Of a DNA stretch of 64,000 nt, positions 1-12,001 are shown piece after piece (within the stretch, counting starts at the first letter, position 1; the number at the start of each line of letters is the position of its first letter). This DNA is from Strigops habroptila (taxonomy: Eukaryota; Chordata; Aves; Psittaciformes; Psittacidae): NCBI RefSeq assembly GCF_004027225.2, contig NC_044289.2:8721761-8785760 (forward strand). The letters run 5' to 3'. Under the pieces are notes generated by a model. The model saw only the letters and a program-made list of their open reading frames with translations. It was not told where the DNA came from and made no database searches. A program made the translations under genes and the position numbers.

Positions 1-260
1 GGTTTCTGCAGATGCCACTTCAGCAGCTGCTGTGCATTGGTGTGTACGAGGATGTGATGTGCACTGTGCTGCCCAGCTGAAACAGGACAGGGACAAAATG
101 ACAGTTGCCTTATTCTGCAACACACACCTCGTGTTCACCACCATTGAGGTGGCCATCCCTTAATGAAGGATAACAGCGGGAGGTTAACTGGTTAACCCTG
201 TGTTCCACAAAACTGCACGCTGGCTGTGTGAGTGAGTGGTTGTGTCTGCTCTGTCCTCAG

Positions 261-431
261 GCACGCTACGTCCAGGCAAAGCTAAGTGTGCATGACCGCT
301 CCTTGAAGGTAGCCACAGTCATCGAGAGCCTGGAAATGGAGATGGAGCTGCTCTGTCTCACCGGCGTGGAGGATCAGCTGCAGACGGATGTCAGACCCAC
401 TCTGGAGACACTGAGGAATGCTGGCATTAAG
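261..431 (+). CDS. ATP9A: ATP9A exon (nucleotide-binding/P-domain linker)
   Basis: The acceptor is CTGTCCTCAG and the donor AAG|GTCTGT; the exon is 57 whole codons in phase 0. It begins [13 protein letters not shown] and ends LRNAGIK, just before the MLTGD motif of the next exon. It contains the conserved segment [14 protein letters not shown]. The window starts in the intron upstream of it. Confidence 0.95.
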
Positions 432-3400
432 GTCTGTCCAACCTAGTGTTACTCCTAGCTGGAACACTTAGACCCTCTGGAGGATGTGGCACTGTCCTAC
501 AGCCAGTGAATTACGGCAATGTGAAGGCCCTGTCAAGCTGCATGTTTCACCAGGTGTCATTTCTAAGTGGCAGCAGTAGGGCTGGCCAATGCATTTCAAA
601 CACCACTTTGGGAACAGAACATACTGGAAACAGTAAATGTTAACATATGAAAGCATGTAACCTTTTGTGCTTTTCTTCTGATGTTGTTTAAACCCCGCTG
701 GTAACTAAGGGCCACACAGCCACTCGCTCACTCTCCCCTTCCCCCCTCCCTGGGCAGGATGGGGAGGAGAATCAAAGGAATGTAAAACCCATGGGTTGAG
801 ATAAGAACAGTTTAATAATTGAAATAAAGTAAAATATAGTGATAATAGAAATAATAACAATACTGATTATAATAATAGGGAACAACAAAAAAAGAGAAAT
901 GAAAATTGAGAAAACACAAGCGATGTGCAATACAATTGCTCACTACCCACTGACTGATGCCCAGCCAGTCCCTGAGCAGAGATCAGCCCCTCCCGTCTAA
1001 CTCCCCCCACTTTATATACTGAGCATAATGTTCTATGGTATGGAATATCCCTTTGGCTAGTTCAGGTCCTGGCTGTGCTCCCTCCAGCTTCTTGTGCTCC
1101 TCACTGGCAGAACATGGGAAACTGAAAAGTCCTTGATCAGGGCAAGTGCTACTTAGCAACAATTAAAACACTGGTGTGTTATCAGTATTATTCTCAGACT
1201 AAAGCCAAAACACAGCACTGCACCAGCTACTAGGAAGAAAACTAACTCTGTTCCAGCTGAAAACAGGATATCTTCCCATAACATGCTCTGGCTCCATCTG
1301 CAGAGAAGCCGAGTGTGTAGGCAGAGACTTTTGGGCAATTGTTTGTTTCAGATGTTGTATGAAACAAGTCTGGTTTGGGTGTGTTGGGTCCCTGGTGCAC
1401 CAACTCTTGTGCGGGGGTAGAAGCTATGAATATACAACTTTCCAGTAGCCACTAGAGGGGGTGTGAGCCAAGAGAATCGGGGACTGAACTGACTTTTTCC
1501 AGTTTTCTGGGCTTGCGAATGTAAGATTCAGACAGCTATGGCCTGAGCTGTGCTCAGCGGCGGGGGAACTCGTGGTGCTGCTTAGTTCCCATCTCGGGAA
1601 ACTTGTCACTCAGATCCCAAACTTGCAAAAAGGATGAAAAAAAAAAAAAAATAAATGGACTAAATATTCAGGTTTGGGCAAGAAAAGTAGGTAAAAGGTT
1701 CTGGTTGTGGTTTCTCTGCTGTAAGTAGCAATGGGAGCAAAAATCTTCAGCCATGCTATGAATCCAAAGCAGGGCTGTGTGTTTGGGATTTAGGTAGGAA
1801 GTGGAATTCAAGGATTGGGGCAAGCTTCCAAAAGTGTTTTCTGTTTGGAACCATCCCTGTAAACAGCAAGGATTTGAGCAGAGAAGTGAGAAGAGCGGAA
1901 TCAGACAGAGCTCCTTAGCAGCACTGTAGCTTTTTCTCTCTGCAGCGTAGCCCTGGCCAGTTATTCCAAAGCTGTTTTCACTTTTTTTTTTTTTTCTCTT
2001 CACCTTGGCTAGAGTCAGTGTCAGGGTGTGGAGTGTGTCATCACACAGCCAGGGAGGCACTTCAGAGCACTCCTTGCAGTGGTATGTTCATTAGGGTATT
2101 GCATGCAAGAAGTAAATCAAGAGGAAAGGTGGTCTTGTAATTCATTACAGGGACCATCTTGTTAAGATCAAATCTCTTTCCAATTTCAGATTATTAAACA
2201 AATAAGTGAGTCTTTGTGTGGGTTTGTTTGGGGGTTTTTTGTTGGATTTTTTTTCTCTTTGTGTGTGTTTGTTTGTTTTATATATATATTTAAGAAGTTT
2301 CATTAAATATTTTTGGGCAGTGTCTTGAAAGAATAAAAACACCAGTGGGGGAAAAAAAAAACCCAAACCCAAAACTCTGGTATATTTACACTGTTGAGAG
2401 AATTTCCTGTCAGATTATAACCGGGTATTGCTGCTGGGTATAGCTGCTGACATTGCTTTCTAACAGCCCCCCCTCACCAGCACAAAATAAAAGGAGCAGT
2501 GTATATTTAATAAAAAAAAAAGAAAAGCAACAACCAACTGAGTCCGTTCCAGACGCACACATCAGCAGTGAGCTAACCCCAGTTGCATCATCCATATTTC
2601 AGGCAGGGCCACGAGGGATCTTTCTGCAGCAGGGCCCGCTTATTTCAGTGTATGAGAAATAGCTGGGGTGGGACACATTAACACACGCATACACATTCTT
2701 TAGCTTGAGTTTTGTGGGTTTATCAGCAGAATCTTGAAATATTGCAGGTGGGAAAAAATGTTGTACATAGTTTGTAATTTCTTCTGTGTTTCAGCCTCTT
2801 TAAAAGCTTTACTTTCTTTCATCTGTAAGACTTTTCTTGTATGTTTTATAAAATAGGACTTTTTTAGAAGAATAGTTTGTACATATGTTCTAACAGTCCT
2901 TTTATATGCCTGAACTGGCAGGTGATACTTCTAGATGTTCTGCAGACATGGTGGTTAAGTTTTGTATTTAAGACTTTAAATATTTGGATTTTAGGTGTGG
3001 ATGCTGACAGGGGATAAGTTGGAGACAGCCACGTGTACAGCCAAGAACGCACATTTGGTGACACGGACACAGGACATCCATATATTCAGGCTAGTGAGTA
3101 ACACCCGCGTACCCCTCTCTCAGGACTTGTTTGGGACCCCAAATTCTGGGACAGGAGGGGTGCTGAGATCACAACTGTTTTCCAGAACCAGAATATTATT
3201 ATCCTTTTGACACAGCTTTCTATCCCCTGAGCTTTTGTTTATCTGACTCTGTGCTCTGAATAATTCAGTGTGCTGCCTATCCATATTGCTTTGGCTTCCT
3301 CTGAGACTTGTTTGTTTGGTTTTTCACCCCAATGAAGCAGGCCCTTGCTCAGTTGCCATCTTTTTCCCCAGGTGACTAACCGTGGAGAAGCCCATCTCGA

Positions 3401-6400
3401 GCTGAACGCCTTCCGCCGGAAGCACGACTGCGCTCTTGTTATTTCTGGTGACTCGTTGGAGGTAGGCTCCAAACACCTCAGGCTGTTAAGGAACAGCCCC
3501 AAAACAGTGTGGCTGAATCTGGGTTATGTTATTTTAAAGAAACTTTCCTAGTACAAACATCGGTGACGCTTCTGATCTCTGTAAATTAGGTGTGTCTGAA
3601 ATACTATGAGTATGAGTTCATGGAACTGGCTTGCCAGTGCCCTGCCGTCGTGTGCTGCAGATGTGCTCCGACACAGAAGGCTCAGATCGTGCGATTGCTC
3701 CAGGAAAGGACTGGCAAGCTCACCTGTGCAGTAGGTAAGGGGCAATGTTAGGGATGAAAAACCATGTAGGGTGGTGTCTTTACTATTTCTTTTGAGTGAA
3801 CAGTCCCATGTTATCTCATAAGAACCCTGAACTGCTTATTTAGGAAACAGTTTTTTGTGGGATGGTTGAGAAGATGAAGTTTTGCATACGGAAAGTTCAA
3901 TGACAAAATACTCATAAATATTTAGGGTGATATCTTTGCAAAACAGAGCTTGAACTTGATCAGGTAAAGTGCCATTGTTAATTTGTGAGCTTTATTTCAG
4001 CACTGTAGGTACTTACAATAAGTGTTTACTTGTAGGTGCACTTATAAGACAGATAAAGTGATCAGACCTGTGGATCTATTAAAAACAAAACTAAACTTCC
4101 TAAAAATTAAATTCATACAAGTGCTTGGTGATAGGGAAACAAAAGTCTGATTTTCAGCCAGTAAGGGGTGAGGGCTGGCATTCAACTGCCCCTAAACCGC
4201 CAAGGCATCCAGAAAAGATAAATGTCAAACTCCACATTCATTATTTCTTTTTAAAATCCTGCTTTGTTGTTTAAAATCCTGCTTATTTGATAGGGTTAAA
4301 TGTTTCTTCTAATATTACAATCTGGTGCAGATGTCTTTAGTGGGTTTGCAAGTTGCCCTTGTTGCTTAACTACCAGTGTCATTTGTCTGACCTGCAGGTG
4401 ATGGGGGGAATGATGTTAGCATGATTCAGGAGGCTGACTGTGGTGTTGGAGTTGAAGGAAAGGTGAGATTACCTCGTGTTTAATAAGACTTCCTATGGCA
4501 AGTCAGGAGCTAGTTCACCAGTAACTCTTAAAAGAATCCCCAGAAATTTGTGCAAGAACATGAGAAGTTTCCACAAGAATAATCACCAGACCCATAGCCT
4601 TATCATGAAAAGTAACTTGGCTGAAAAGGAGACTACTGTTCAAGAGAGTTCAAATTAGTTATTTGGTTCTTGTCCAAATTCAGGGAATCTGCCCATCACT
4701 GTTAGTTTTGGAGTTTTTAATCACTCATAGATGCTCCAAATGCTGGAGTCATAGTTACTCTGATAACATCTATTCCACATTTACAACTAAAACCTGTTTA
4801 TATTCATTTAGAAAGCAAACTCTATGTTAGAGCTCTGATTTCTGCATATAGAGCTGCTTGGAGTGACAAGACTGGATCTGGAGGGAATGGAAAGACTCTG
4901 CTTGGAGTGAGCCAAAACATTAAAATTGATTGAACTTTTGAGACCGAAAATTTGCGTTCAAATCTGACTTGATATGAGTGTCACGTTAGCATGCACATTG
5001 TGAATCATAATCCAGAGGATTGCTTACAATTGGAGCCCAGGGTTCAAATGGGAATTCTCCTCATTTTTGCTTTCCGCTTATAAACCGTGGTGGAAGGCAG
5101 AAGTGCTGAGGTAATACTCTCCTCCACCTAATGTATTGCAAATTTTCTTGGAAATTCTGTCAGCAATAACTAAATTGTATGATATTTCTTTGTTTCCAAT
5201 AATGAAATGATCTCCCTATGCTTTTACTTGCTGTTGTACACAGGAAGGAAAACAGGCATCACTTGCAGCTGATTTCTCTATCACTCAGTTTAAACATCTG
5301 GGTCGTTTACTAATGGTGCATGGAAGGAACAGTTACAAACGGTCTGCAGCTCTCAGTCAGTTTGTCATCCACAGGAGCCTGTGCATCAGTACAATGCAGG
5401 TAAATGGACTGTCATGAGGGTGTTTCCAGTGGAGAGGTGAAACAATCAAATCAAAAAGTAAAGGTTCTGTGGTTTATTCTGGATGCAACTATTTATATTC
5501 CTGAAAATTTTCATGGGTTGGAACTTGAGGTTGTTACTTTGATATGAAGGCACATAAGAAAGTTACTGGTATTGGGCAAACAATATTCTACCCTAGAATA
5601 TTCACAACACAGCATGTCGTTGCTGTTATTTAGTAATGCTAGGAAATACTGAAAATCTGAAGCAGGGCTTTACTCTCAAGGCCTCTGCTGAGTAAGTGCA
5701 CTTATTTTCAGGTGTATTTTAAATAGTGCAACTGAAGTTGAAGCCCTTATTTAAGCAACTGAGGAGGATCTGGCCTCAGACCCTAATGAAGTTACCGACA
5801 GCTCAGTCTGGTGCGCTGTGGAGCGTTCATGGGAGCTGCGCTGTAAGGACCACTGAAGCTCGTATTAACCTTCCTAAGTCCTCAGCAGCTCACTGCAGCA
5901 GGAGGCATTCTGTTCCCCTCCATTTCAAAGGGAACCTTAGAAACAGATTTGTTATTAACAAAATTTACATTGCTCATGTGTGCAGAGCCTCAGTGTAACA
6001 AATATATAATTGCCAGTTGGCAGGGAGAGTTGAAAGCGATTTTAAGAGCTTATGAGCCAAATTCCACTCTTAGCTGTGGTGACTTGAGTGAAAGTTACAG
6101 TAAAGGACAGAGGTTTACTCTTTGGGAATTGCATTTTCATGCCATAATGTACTGTACGTTCCTAAAAAATACTACATGCTTTTTGAGTAAAATACTTCAT
6201 ATTTTTGAGAAGTCTGGTTCCGCCCGCTCCCCTTTTCAGAATAAACGTGTTGGAGAGGGATGCATAGAGACAAAAGGTTCAGGCTCAAGGGGCAGTCTAG
6301 CTTACTCTGCGGCTGAAAGCAAGAACAAAAAACAAACCCATAACTTCTAACAAAAAAGAAATCATCTTGAACTCTTTGGAGTTTGTATTGGTGAGTGTTC

Positions 6401-9400
6401 ACTCTTTTTATGTTGTGAAGGCATCATGCAGGCATAAGTAAGTATGCACCTGTCCTTCACAACATCTGGATCAAACCAGTGGCCTGTGGAGAGGAGGAAA
6501 CTCTTTATGTTATTTTCTGTGGAATTACATTACAAAAAGTTTTCCAAGTCCAGCTCTCCAGTGTTTGCCATTAAATACCGCTTTCATGCAAGGTTTGCAT
6601 AGGAATAAAAAGGGTTGATATTACATTCTTCTGTCTTCACTTCAGGAATTTGAACCCGCTGCAAGTATGTTCCAGTTTGAACAACGTACATTTTTAGACT
6701 GTTACTTTTACTGCAATATCTTAATGCCTGAAAACCTTATTTCTTTTATTTTCTAGGCTGTTTTCTCATCCGTATTTTACTTTGCTTCAGTCCCTCTCTA
6801 CCAAGGCTTTCTCATCATTGGGTAAGAGCTCACTTTTTACTCATAGTGTGGAAAACCTGCACATAATGAATAGATTTGGGCTAATTAGTATGCAGAGCAT
6901 GCACATCTCCACTCTCTGTGTTTCACAACATTACTTCAGATGATGTATGTGATCCTTGTCCCCCTTCTGCTCCTCTGCACTGAGCAAAGCCACTGAGCCA
7001 GTTCTAGAAAGCTTTCCAAAAAGGCAGTTTGTCACATTCAGAACATGTGAAGCAAGCCATCCTCCCAGAGCTGTTCCCTTGATCCTAGTAAAAAGCAGAG
7101 GGACAGTCATTGTGCTCTCGTGCCTGTGGAGCTGTGAGAGCCAGTGCCCAACTCCTGACAGTGTCACAGAAGCAGGGGACAACCCAATCTCTTCAACAGG
7201 AGGAAGGAGTTCCTGTCTAAAATATACTGGGATTACACTTACAATCCTATGACTTTATACTTTTGAGTACATAATTAAAAAAACAAAGAGCAAATTCATC
7301 TCTATTTCCCCTGATGGAAACAGGATCAAGCCTGAACTGTAGAGCAAACTTTGGGGTTGGGACAGGCCTGTCCTTGGCTCCATTAACAACCCTATAACAA
7401 CTCAGTTGCAATGCTTAAACCAATCATTCGAATATGAGGGTTTATAATCAAAAGCCATTCCAAAATCCTGGAGGTTTTTTCTACATGCACAACTCTGGCA
7501 CATTCCATTTCCAAGTTTTTATAACACGTATGTCATTTGGCACTTCAAGAATATTGTATTTCCTTTCTGAAGACTTGCATTTCTGTTTGCTCATCTATGC
7601 CTTAGATAATTTACTGGTCTTCTACCTTCTTGCCAGGTACTCCACAATTTACACGATGTTTCCAGTGTTTTCTCTAGTCCTGGACAAGGATGTTAAATCT
7701 GAAGTTGCAATGTTGTACCCAGAGCTCTACAAAGATCTTCTTAAGGTGTGGGAGACTCCTGTTTGTCTGTTTTAGTATAAGGCAAGATCCTCATCTTGAT
7801 TTGAAACTCTTTAAATGTGTAAAGTCAAATATATTACCAATAGATACGGAACCTTATCATGTGTTTTCAAGCAAAATTTTTTTAAAGGCAAATTTGAATC
7901 CAGAGATACAACCAGATTTCCTGGCAGTTTGTTATTGAATGCTACATGAAATGCAATTTATTAAAAATGGCTGGGGAAATAGAATTTCCATTCTGTGGGA
8001 AATTCTAAGGATTTAATATTACTGATTTGTTCCAAAATAAAGGGGAAAGAGAAATTGTTGGGGATTTGGCACTATCCTGAAGCCAGAAAAGGGGGTGGGG
8101 AGAAGGGATATGCTCACTTGATGGAGGGAGGAGGTTATCACATAGTTTCTTGAATAGAAATTTGTCTTGAGTATGATAAAGGGACCCAAAGGTTTGGTTG
8201 CTGTGCCATTTTTGTAGCTTTGGCATCAAAGTTGAGTCCTTCGCATTAAACAAAGAAAACTTAATTTGATGTTTACCATGGAAATATCAGGAAGGTAAAT
8301 CTTGTCTTAAGTTCCTTCTTGTTTTCTTTAATTTTTTTTTCCTCTCCTGGAAAACTTTTTGAAGAACTGGGGTATGCAGACTGGCAACATCCTTCTTAAC
8401 AGAAGGAAAGGGTGGACTGAGTCTTCAACAGATCCTTTCCCTCAAGGATTTTTGTTAAACAGATACTCTCAAAAGCAAAGCCTGTTTTTCCAACAGCCTG
8501 AATAAGTCTCCATCTGGTTTCACTTGTATGTTGTCTCTTATGTCATAAACCACTAATTCTCCAACCATCCTTAGGCCTGGTCTAAACATAGGGGGGTTTT
8601 GTGCTGGTATAGCTGTGTTGGCTGGAGATGCTTTTTTTAAAAGAAAAAAACCTATCTGCCTTCAAGATGATAGTGATTTGTGTGTGTGTGTCTAGAAATA
8701 TAATATTAATATATTCATATATATGTGTATACACACATCCTATATTTCACAGTACGATGACTAAACTCATGAGACTCTTGGCATTGAATTAACTGTGTGT
8801 GCAGTAAGGATGACTGTACTGTGCAAGCAGTGAGCTTCCACAGTCCCAGGCCTCCTTCATCCATCGTGAAAAATGAGAATAAAGACACAGTACCTTAGGG
8901 CTGGTTGGTTCTCTTTTATCAATTGCTCATAATCTGTAAGTGAACGTTCATAAAAGAAAATCCCAATGGAGCTTTGTCTTTTTTTTTGTTTCTTCTTTTC
9001 CCACTAGGGACGACCATTATCATACAAAACCTTTTTAATATGGGTCTTAATAAGCATCTATCAAGGTAAGAAATCAACTTCTGCTTGTGCCTTCAGATGT
9101 TTTAATGAGTGCAGAATATCTGATTTCTTTGTATTGCAGGAAGTGAAGTAAGACATGAAGTGAATTTAGTAATTCATCCTTGGGTTAATGAAAATATATA
9201 TTTTTTTCAGAATATCTTAGTAGCATTACCAAAGGAAGAAATTACCTAAAACTAGATATTGGCAGCAAGTGGTCAACCTTATTGTAGGCAGCGGTGTAGA
9301 AGTTTAAAGCATTGTGCCTCTTCCCATTAGGACCATCTTTTGTAATTCTGTGCAAATTTCTTTTAGTGCTTTAATTGCTCCATCAGTAGAGCAGAGCCTG

Positions 9401-12001
9401 TGACTCTTCCCTTCTTTTGAAAGTTTTGCAAACCTCAGGTTAACCTTAAGCTACAGGTTAGGTCAGCATGCAAAGTACAGAATGTGTAGCTTTGTGTATT
9501 TTTATCTAAACCCTGTGTAATAGAAGTGGTAATAGTTCTAGTAGGTCTTGTCTTTACTTTTGTGTTTTTTTATCAAGTAACATCAAACTTAAATGCTTTC
9601 TGTAAGTATTAATCAGGGAATTGTGAAAAACATGTGAATAACATGGAGCTAAAACGGCAATATGATTCTGTGACAAAATTTCTTGCTTTCTAAAACTCCT
9701 TTATGAACAAGAGTCAGAATAAATGTACCAAAATAAGCAGATAATTCTTACTGATTTAATGGATACAACCATCCTCAGTAGGGAGTGAATCCAAGAATAT
9801 AAAACCTCTTTTAGCATTATTTTCTGAAACCTAATGTGGTAGAACCCTACAACAGGGATAATGGCCTTCTGGTGCTGTATAAATATGATGGCAAAGCCAA
9901 GGCATTTATAGAAAACTCACAAGTGGTGGAAAGCTAAAGCCAGAGGGTGATGCATTGAGGGAAAGATTTCTTCTGGAGCTAAGACTGCTATCTGGTTACA
10001 ATATTTGGTTAAAGTGACTTCACTTCTGATGTGCTAAATAACTAGAAAACAGCAGGCCAAACAATTGGGCTAGTTGCTAGCAGAGATGAGCCTGACCAAA
10101 AACTTGAGCAGTCCTAAACTTTGGAAAGTTCACAGCTGGATTTGAACTTTGTGGCTCAAGCTCTAGTCACTTGCAGGTTTTCCCTTCCGAAATGATCCTA
10201 GTGTGATGGATGTTGGTGCGGATTACTCATGCTGCTAACATGAGTTATTTGTGCAGGTGGCCGTGCAGAGCGTTGTGAGCATTCCCTGGCTAGCCAGAAT
10301 AGGAGCACAAAACAATGCATCATTAACAGTGCTTTAATATGTGCTCCTTTTAGGGGGAAGTGTAAAGGGGAGAGATCTTGGCCAAAGTAGTGCAAAGAGA
10401 GGCTAACTTGTATCCACTGAGCTTTTCAACACCTTGCTTCCATCTGGGCACTGAAGCAATGCAGTAGGTTTTAGAAGTATTTAATATCTTTTAGCTTCTG
10501 AGTAGTGACCAACTGCTTTTCTGGGAGAAAGATAGAGTTTTGTGATGTTAGAAATCTCCAGCTGCCAAAATAGCATGTATTCATTTCCCATTTCCATGTA
10601 TCTATGAATATGATAGACTGCTATAAAAGTCTGGGCACCTCTGCTGTAACTTTTCCCTGTCTTCTCATCAGTTCTGTCTCCTAAATAGTAACTGATCCAT
10701 TGTCATTACGTTAATCAGGTTTCATGAAAAACAGTCTCAAGACATGACGATGTTTCAGCCTTTCCAAGACCTAAGGATTTTACAGAGGGTTTTAGAGCTT
10801 AAACTGGTGTTTGAATAAAATATCCAAATGTTCCATTCCCTTGCAGGCAGCATCATCATGTATGGAGCACTCCTCCTCTTTGAATCTGAATTTGTCCATA
10901 TTGTTGCCATTTCCTTCACTTCCTTGATTCTCACCGAGTTACTGATGGTGGCATTGACGATCCAGACGTGGCACTGGCTCATGATAGTGGCTGAGCTGCT
11001 TAGTCTTTCCTGCTACATAGCTTCTCTGGTCTTCCTACATGAATTTATTGGTAAGTTTAAATGCCTTTTCTCCAATCAGTTTATAACCTGAATAGTAACA
11101 GGACTGTAAGGAGCTGAATTGAGCTTAAAGGCTGATTATGAAGCCAAAAATAATTACAGTGACAATATTTCAGACCTGAATAAGCTGCATTATTTAAATG
11201 CATTTTAAAGGCATTTTATGGTTTCTTCTCACAGCAAAATGCTAGAGGAGGTAAAGGTGGTCAGTAGAGTACGTGCTGCCCAGTGAATGTCATCTGTACT
11301 TTCAGAGCTCCATCACATATCAGCTGTCATATATAACAGTGTTCTTTATTTCCATAAGGGAACTGAACTTTAGACTACAGATCAAAGCTTCTGTTGTTGG
11401 TTTGAAAGATTTCATCTTTTCACTGGGTGAAGGAGCTGCCTTCTAAAACTTATTTTATCTGCTTCATTGGGGCCCCTCTCTTATGGGTTCGGTTGTTGGT
11501 TGCTGGAGTTTTTTTAGTTGCCTGAAACAGGGCTAATCCTTTTCCCTGGCTAAAGGAAAAGGGTGACAAATTCCAGCTTCCCCCAGTAGCTGTCTAATTG
11601 CAAATATCAGGTCCATAGGATTTCTTCCAGTGTTCATGCAGGAACCACAAGATGTCACTACTTCTTCCATAAAGCTCTTTCCTAACTCTGAAGACAATGA
11701 GGATAACTTCGCAATGGGCTAGATCTGCATCCCATGCATATGGGTGTACCAGCTCTGTATTGAACAATGCTTCAACTATCTTTGCAAAGATTCTGAGGTA
11801 TTATAACCTATTCCCAGGATGCACTTCCCATCTTCATTGACTTTGTGCTCTTTTCTTTATACAGATGTTTACTTCATTGCAACTTTATCGTTCTTGTGGA
11901 AAGTCACTGTCATCACTCTGGTGAGCTGTCTTCCCCTCTACGTACTCAAGTACCTGAGACGAAGGTTTTCTCCCCCAAGCTATTCGAAGCTCACGTCTTA
12001 G
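261..12001 (+). CDS. ATP9A: ATP9A, C-terminal 432 residues (11 exons), P4-type ATPase
   Basis: Joined exons 261-431, 2995-3093, 3372-3461, 3590-3734, 4398-4462, 5244-5399, 6757-6821, 7637-7745, 9008-9065, 10847-11050 and 11865-12001 (1,299 bases including the stop) give one uninterrupted frame. It matches the C-terminal part of ATP9A as I remember it, with near-identity to the human protein; ATP9B differs more, and the NFATC2 neighbour also supports ATP9A. ATP9A is a class-2 P4-ATPase of endosomes and trans-Golgi that acts without a CDC50 subunit and is involved in recycling and vesicle release; its transported lipid is not firmly settled. Visible motifs are MLTGDK (P-domain TGD motif) in the second exon and GDGGND (Mg-binding hinge) split over the fourth and fifth. 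After these come six hydrophobic segments matching M5-M10, and the tail [16 protein letters not shown]. All introns are GT-AG and phases match at every junction. The N-terminal actuator domain and the phosphorylated Asp lie upstream of the window. Confidence 0.97.
432..2994 (+). other. ATP9A intron with solo LTR and homopolymer runs
   Basis: The intron holds a solo LTR (679-1270, minus). It also has a pure A run at about 1635-1650, T runs at about 1982-1995 and 2250, A runs at 2350 and 2510, and short TA/TG-rich stretches at 2265-2290. The rest is unremarkable; open frames here are short and non-conserved. Confidence 0.8.
679..1270 (-). mobile_element. Solo LTR of an avian endogenous retrovirus (probably ERVL-type)
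   Basis: Read on the minus strand, the element begins TATCCTGTTTTCAGCTGG (the canonical start would be TGTCCTGG) and ends in CA. It has a TATA box (TATATAAA, near 1011-1018) and an ATTAAA poly(A) signal near 806-812 in sense orientation. It closely resembles an LTR type I know from many bird genomes. TCTTC occurs at 674-678 and again at 1271-1275, a 5 bp target-site duplication, the size expected for ERVL-like elements. No gag, pol or env sequence is present, so this is the product of LTR-LTR recombination. It is antisense to ATP9A. Confidence 0.85.
2995..3093 (+). CDS. ATP9A: ATP9A exon with MLTGD motif
   Basis: The acceptor is GGATTTTAG and the donor CTA|GTGAGT; the exon is 33 codons in phase 0. 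It starts [17 protein letters not shown], the P-type ATPase TGD signature, and ends DIHIFRL. A 2.56 kb intron carrying a solo LTR precedes it. Confidence 0.96.
3372..3461 (+). CDS. ATP9A: ATP9A exon (P domain)
   Basis: The exon is 30 codons, phase 0 on both sides, acceptor TTTCCCCAG and donor GAG|GTAGGC. It encodes [17 protein letters not shown] through [10 protein letters not shown]. Confidence 0.95.
3590..3734 (+). CDS. ATP9A: ATP9A exon (P domain, first part of GDGGND)
   Basis: The acceptor is GTAAATTAG and the donor G|GTAAGG; the exon ends in phase 1. It encodes [17 protein letters not shown], then the Cys-rich [18 protein letters not shown] (the PxQK core that binds the phosphoryl group), and ends KLTCAV plus one base of the glycine of GDGGND. 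Confidence 0.95.
3735..4397 (+). other. ATP9A intron, no feature
   Basis: A+T-rich intron with a small imperfect tandem repeat of about 15 bases (TTTAAAATCCTGCTT, twice, near 4251-4285). Nothing else is recognisable. Confidence 0.7.
4398..4462 (+). CDS. ATP9A: ATP9A exon (GDGGND hinge motif)
   Basis: The acceptor is GACCTGCAG and the donor AAG|GTGAGA. The two bases that open the exon complete Gly; [21 protein letters not shown] follows. GDGxND is the hallmark Mg-coordinating motif of P-type ATPases. Confidence 0.95.
4463..5243 (+). other. ATP9A intron, no feature
   Basis: A+T-rich intron. No repeat family or RNA gene recognised. Confidence 0.7.
5244..5399 (+). CDS. ATP9A: ATP9A exon (end of P domain, start of M5)
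   Basis: The acceptor is GTACACAG and the donor CAG|GTAAAT; the exon is 52 codons in phase 0. It encodes [20 protein letters not shown], then [14 protein letters not shown], and ends ISTMQ at the beginning of transmembrane segment M5. Confidence 0.95.
5400..6756 (+). other. ATP9A intron, no clear feature
   Basis: No exon or repeat family recognised. Open frames of 90-133 codons near 5726-6350 lack conserved sequence and I regard them as chance. Confidence 0.65.
6757..6821 (+). CDS. ATP9A: ATP9A exon (M5-M6)
   Basis: The acceptor is TTTTCTAG and the donor GG|GTAAGA; the exon ends in phase 2. It encodes [20 protein letters not shown], the hydrophobic M5 and the short loop into M6. Confidence 0.94.
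6822..7636 (+). other. ATP9A intron, no feature
   Basis: Unique-looking intron sequence; no repeat or regulatory element recognised. Confidence 0.65.
7637..7745 (+). CDS. ATP9A: ATP9A exon (M6 and following loop)
   Basis: The acceptor is CTTGCCAG and the donor AAG|GTGTGG. It encodes [19 protein letters not shown] and then the loop [15 protein letters not shown], an ATP9-type sequence. Confidence 0.95.
7746..9007 (+). other. ATP9A intron with microsatellite
   Basis: Mostly unique sequence, with a mixed TG/TA/CA microsatellite at about 8679-8738. Confidence 0.65.
8679..8738. repeat. Mixed (TG)n/(TA)n microsatellite
   Basis: A TG run passes into alternating AT-rich sequence and then a TGTGTATACACA palindrome followed by CA. 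Low-complexity intron sequence prone to length variation. Confidence 0.7.
9008..9065 (+). CDS. ATP9A: ATP9A exon (start of M7)
   Basis: This small exon (58 bases) has acceptor CCCACTAG and donor CAAG|GTAAGA and ends in phase 1. It encodes [19 protein letters not shown]. Confidence 0.94.
9066..10846 (+). other. ATP9A intron, no feature
   Basis: The longest intron in the C-terminal part (about 1.8 kb). No repeat or RNA gene recognised. Confidence 0.65.
10847..11050 (+). CDS. ATP9A: ATP9A exon (M7-M9)
   Basis: The acceptor is CCTTGCAG and the donor ATTG|GTAAGT; the exon enters and leaves in phase 1. It encodes the rest of M7 ([16 protein letters not shown]), M8 ([19 protein letters not shown]) and M9 ([20 protein letters not shown]), ending HEFI. 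Confidence 0.95.
11051..11864 (+). other. ATP9A last intron, no feature
   Basis: Unique intron sequence; the final acceptor TTTATACAG is preceded by a weak polypyrimidine stretch. Confidence 0.65.
11865..12001 (+). CDS. ATP9A: ATP9A last coding exon (M10 and cytoplasmic tail)
   Basis: The acceptor is TTTATACAG; the exon ends with the TAG stop at 11999-12001. It encodes [20 protein letters not shown] (M10) and the basic cytoplasmic tail [16 protein letters not shown]. Confidence 0.96.

Noticed and set aside
1..12001. Assignment as ATP9B rather than ATP9A
   Set aside because: Segments such as [34 protein letters not shown] and the [14 protein letters not shown] junction match ATP9A, and the neighbour is NFATC2, not NFATC1.
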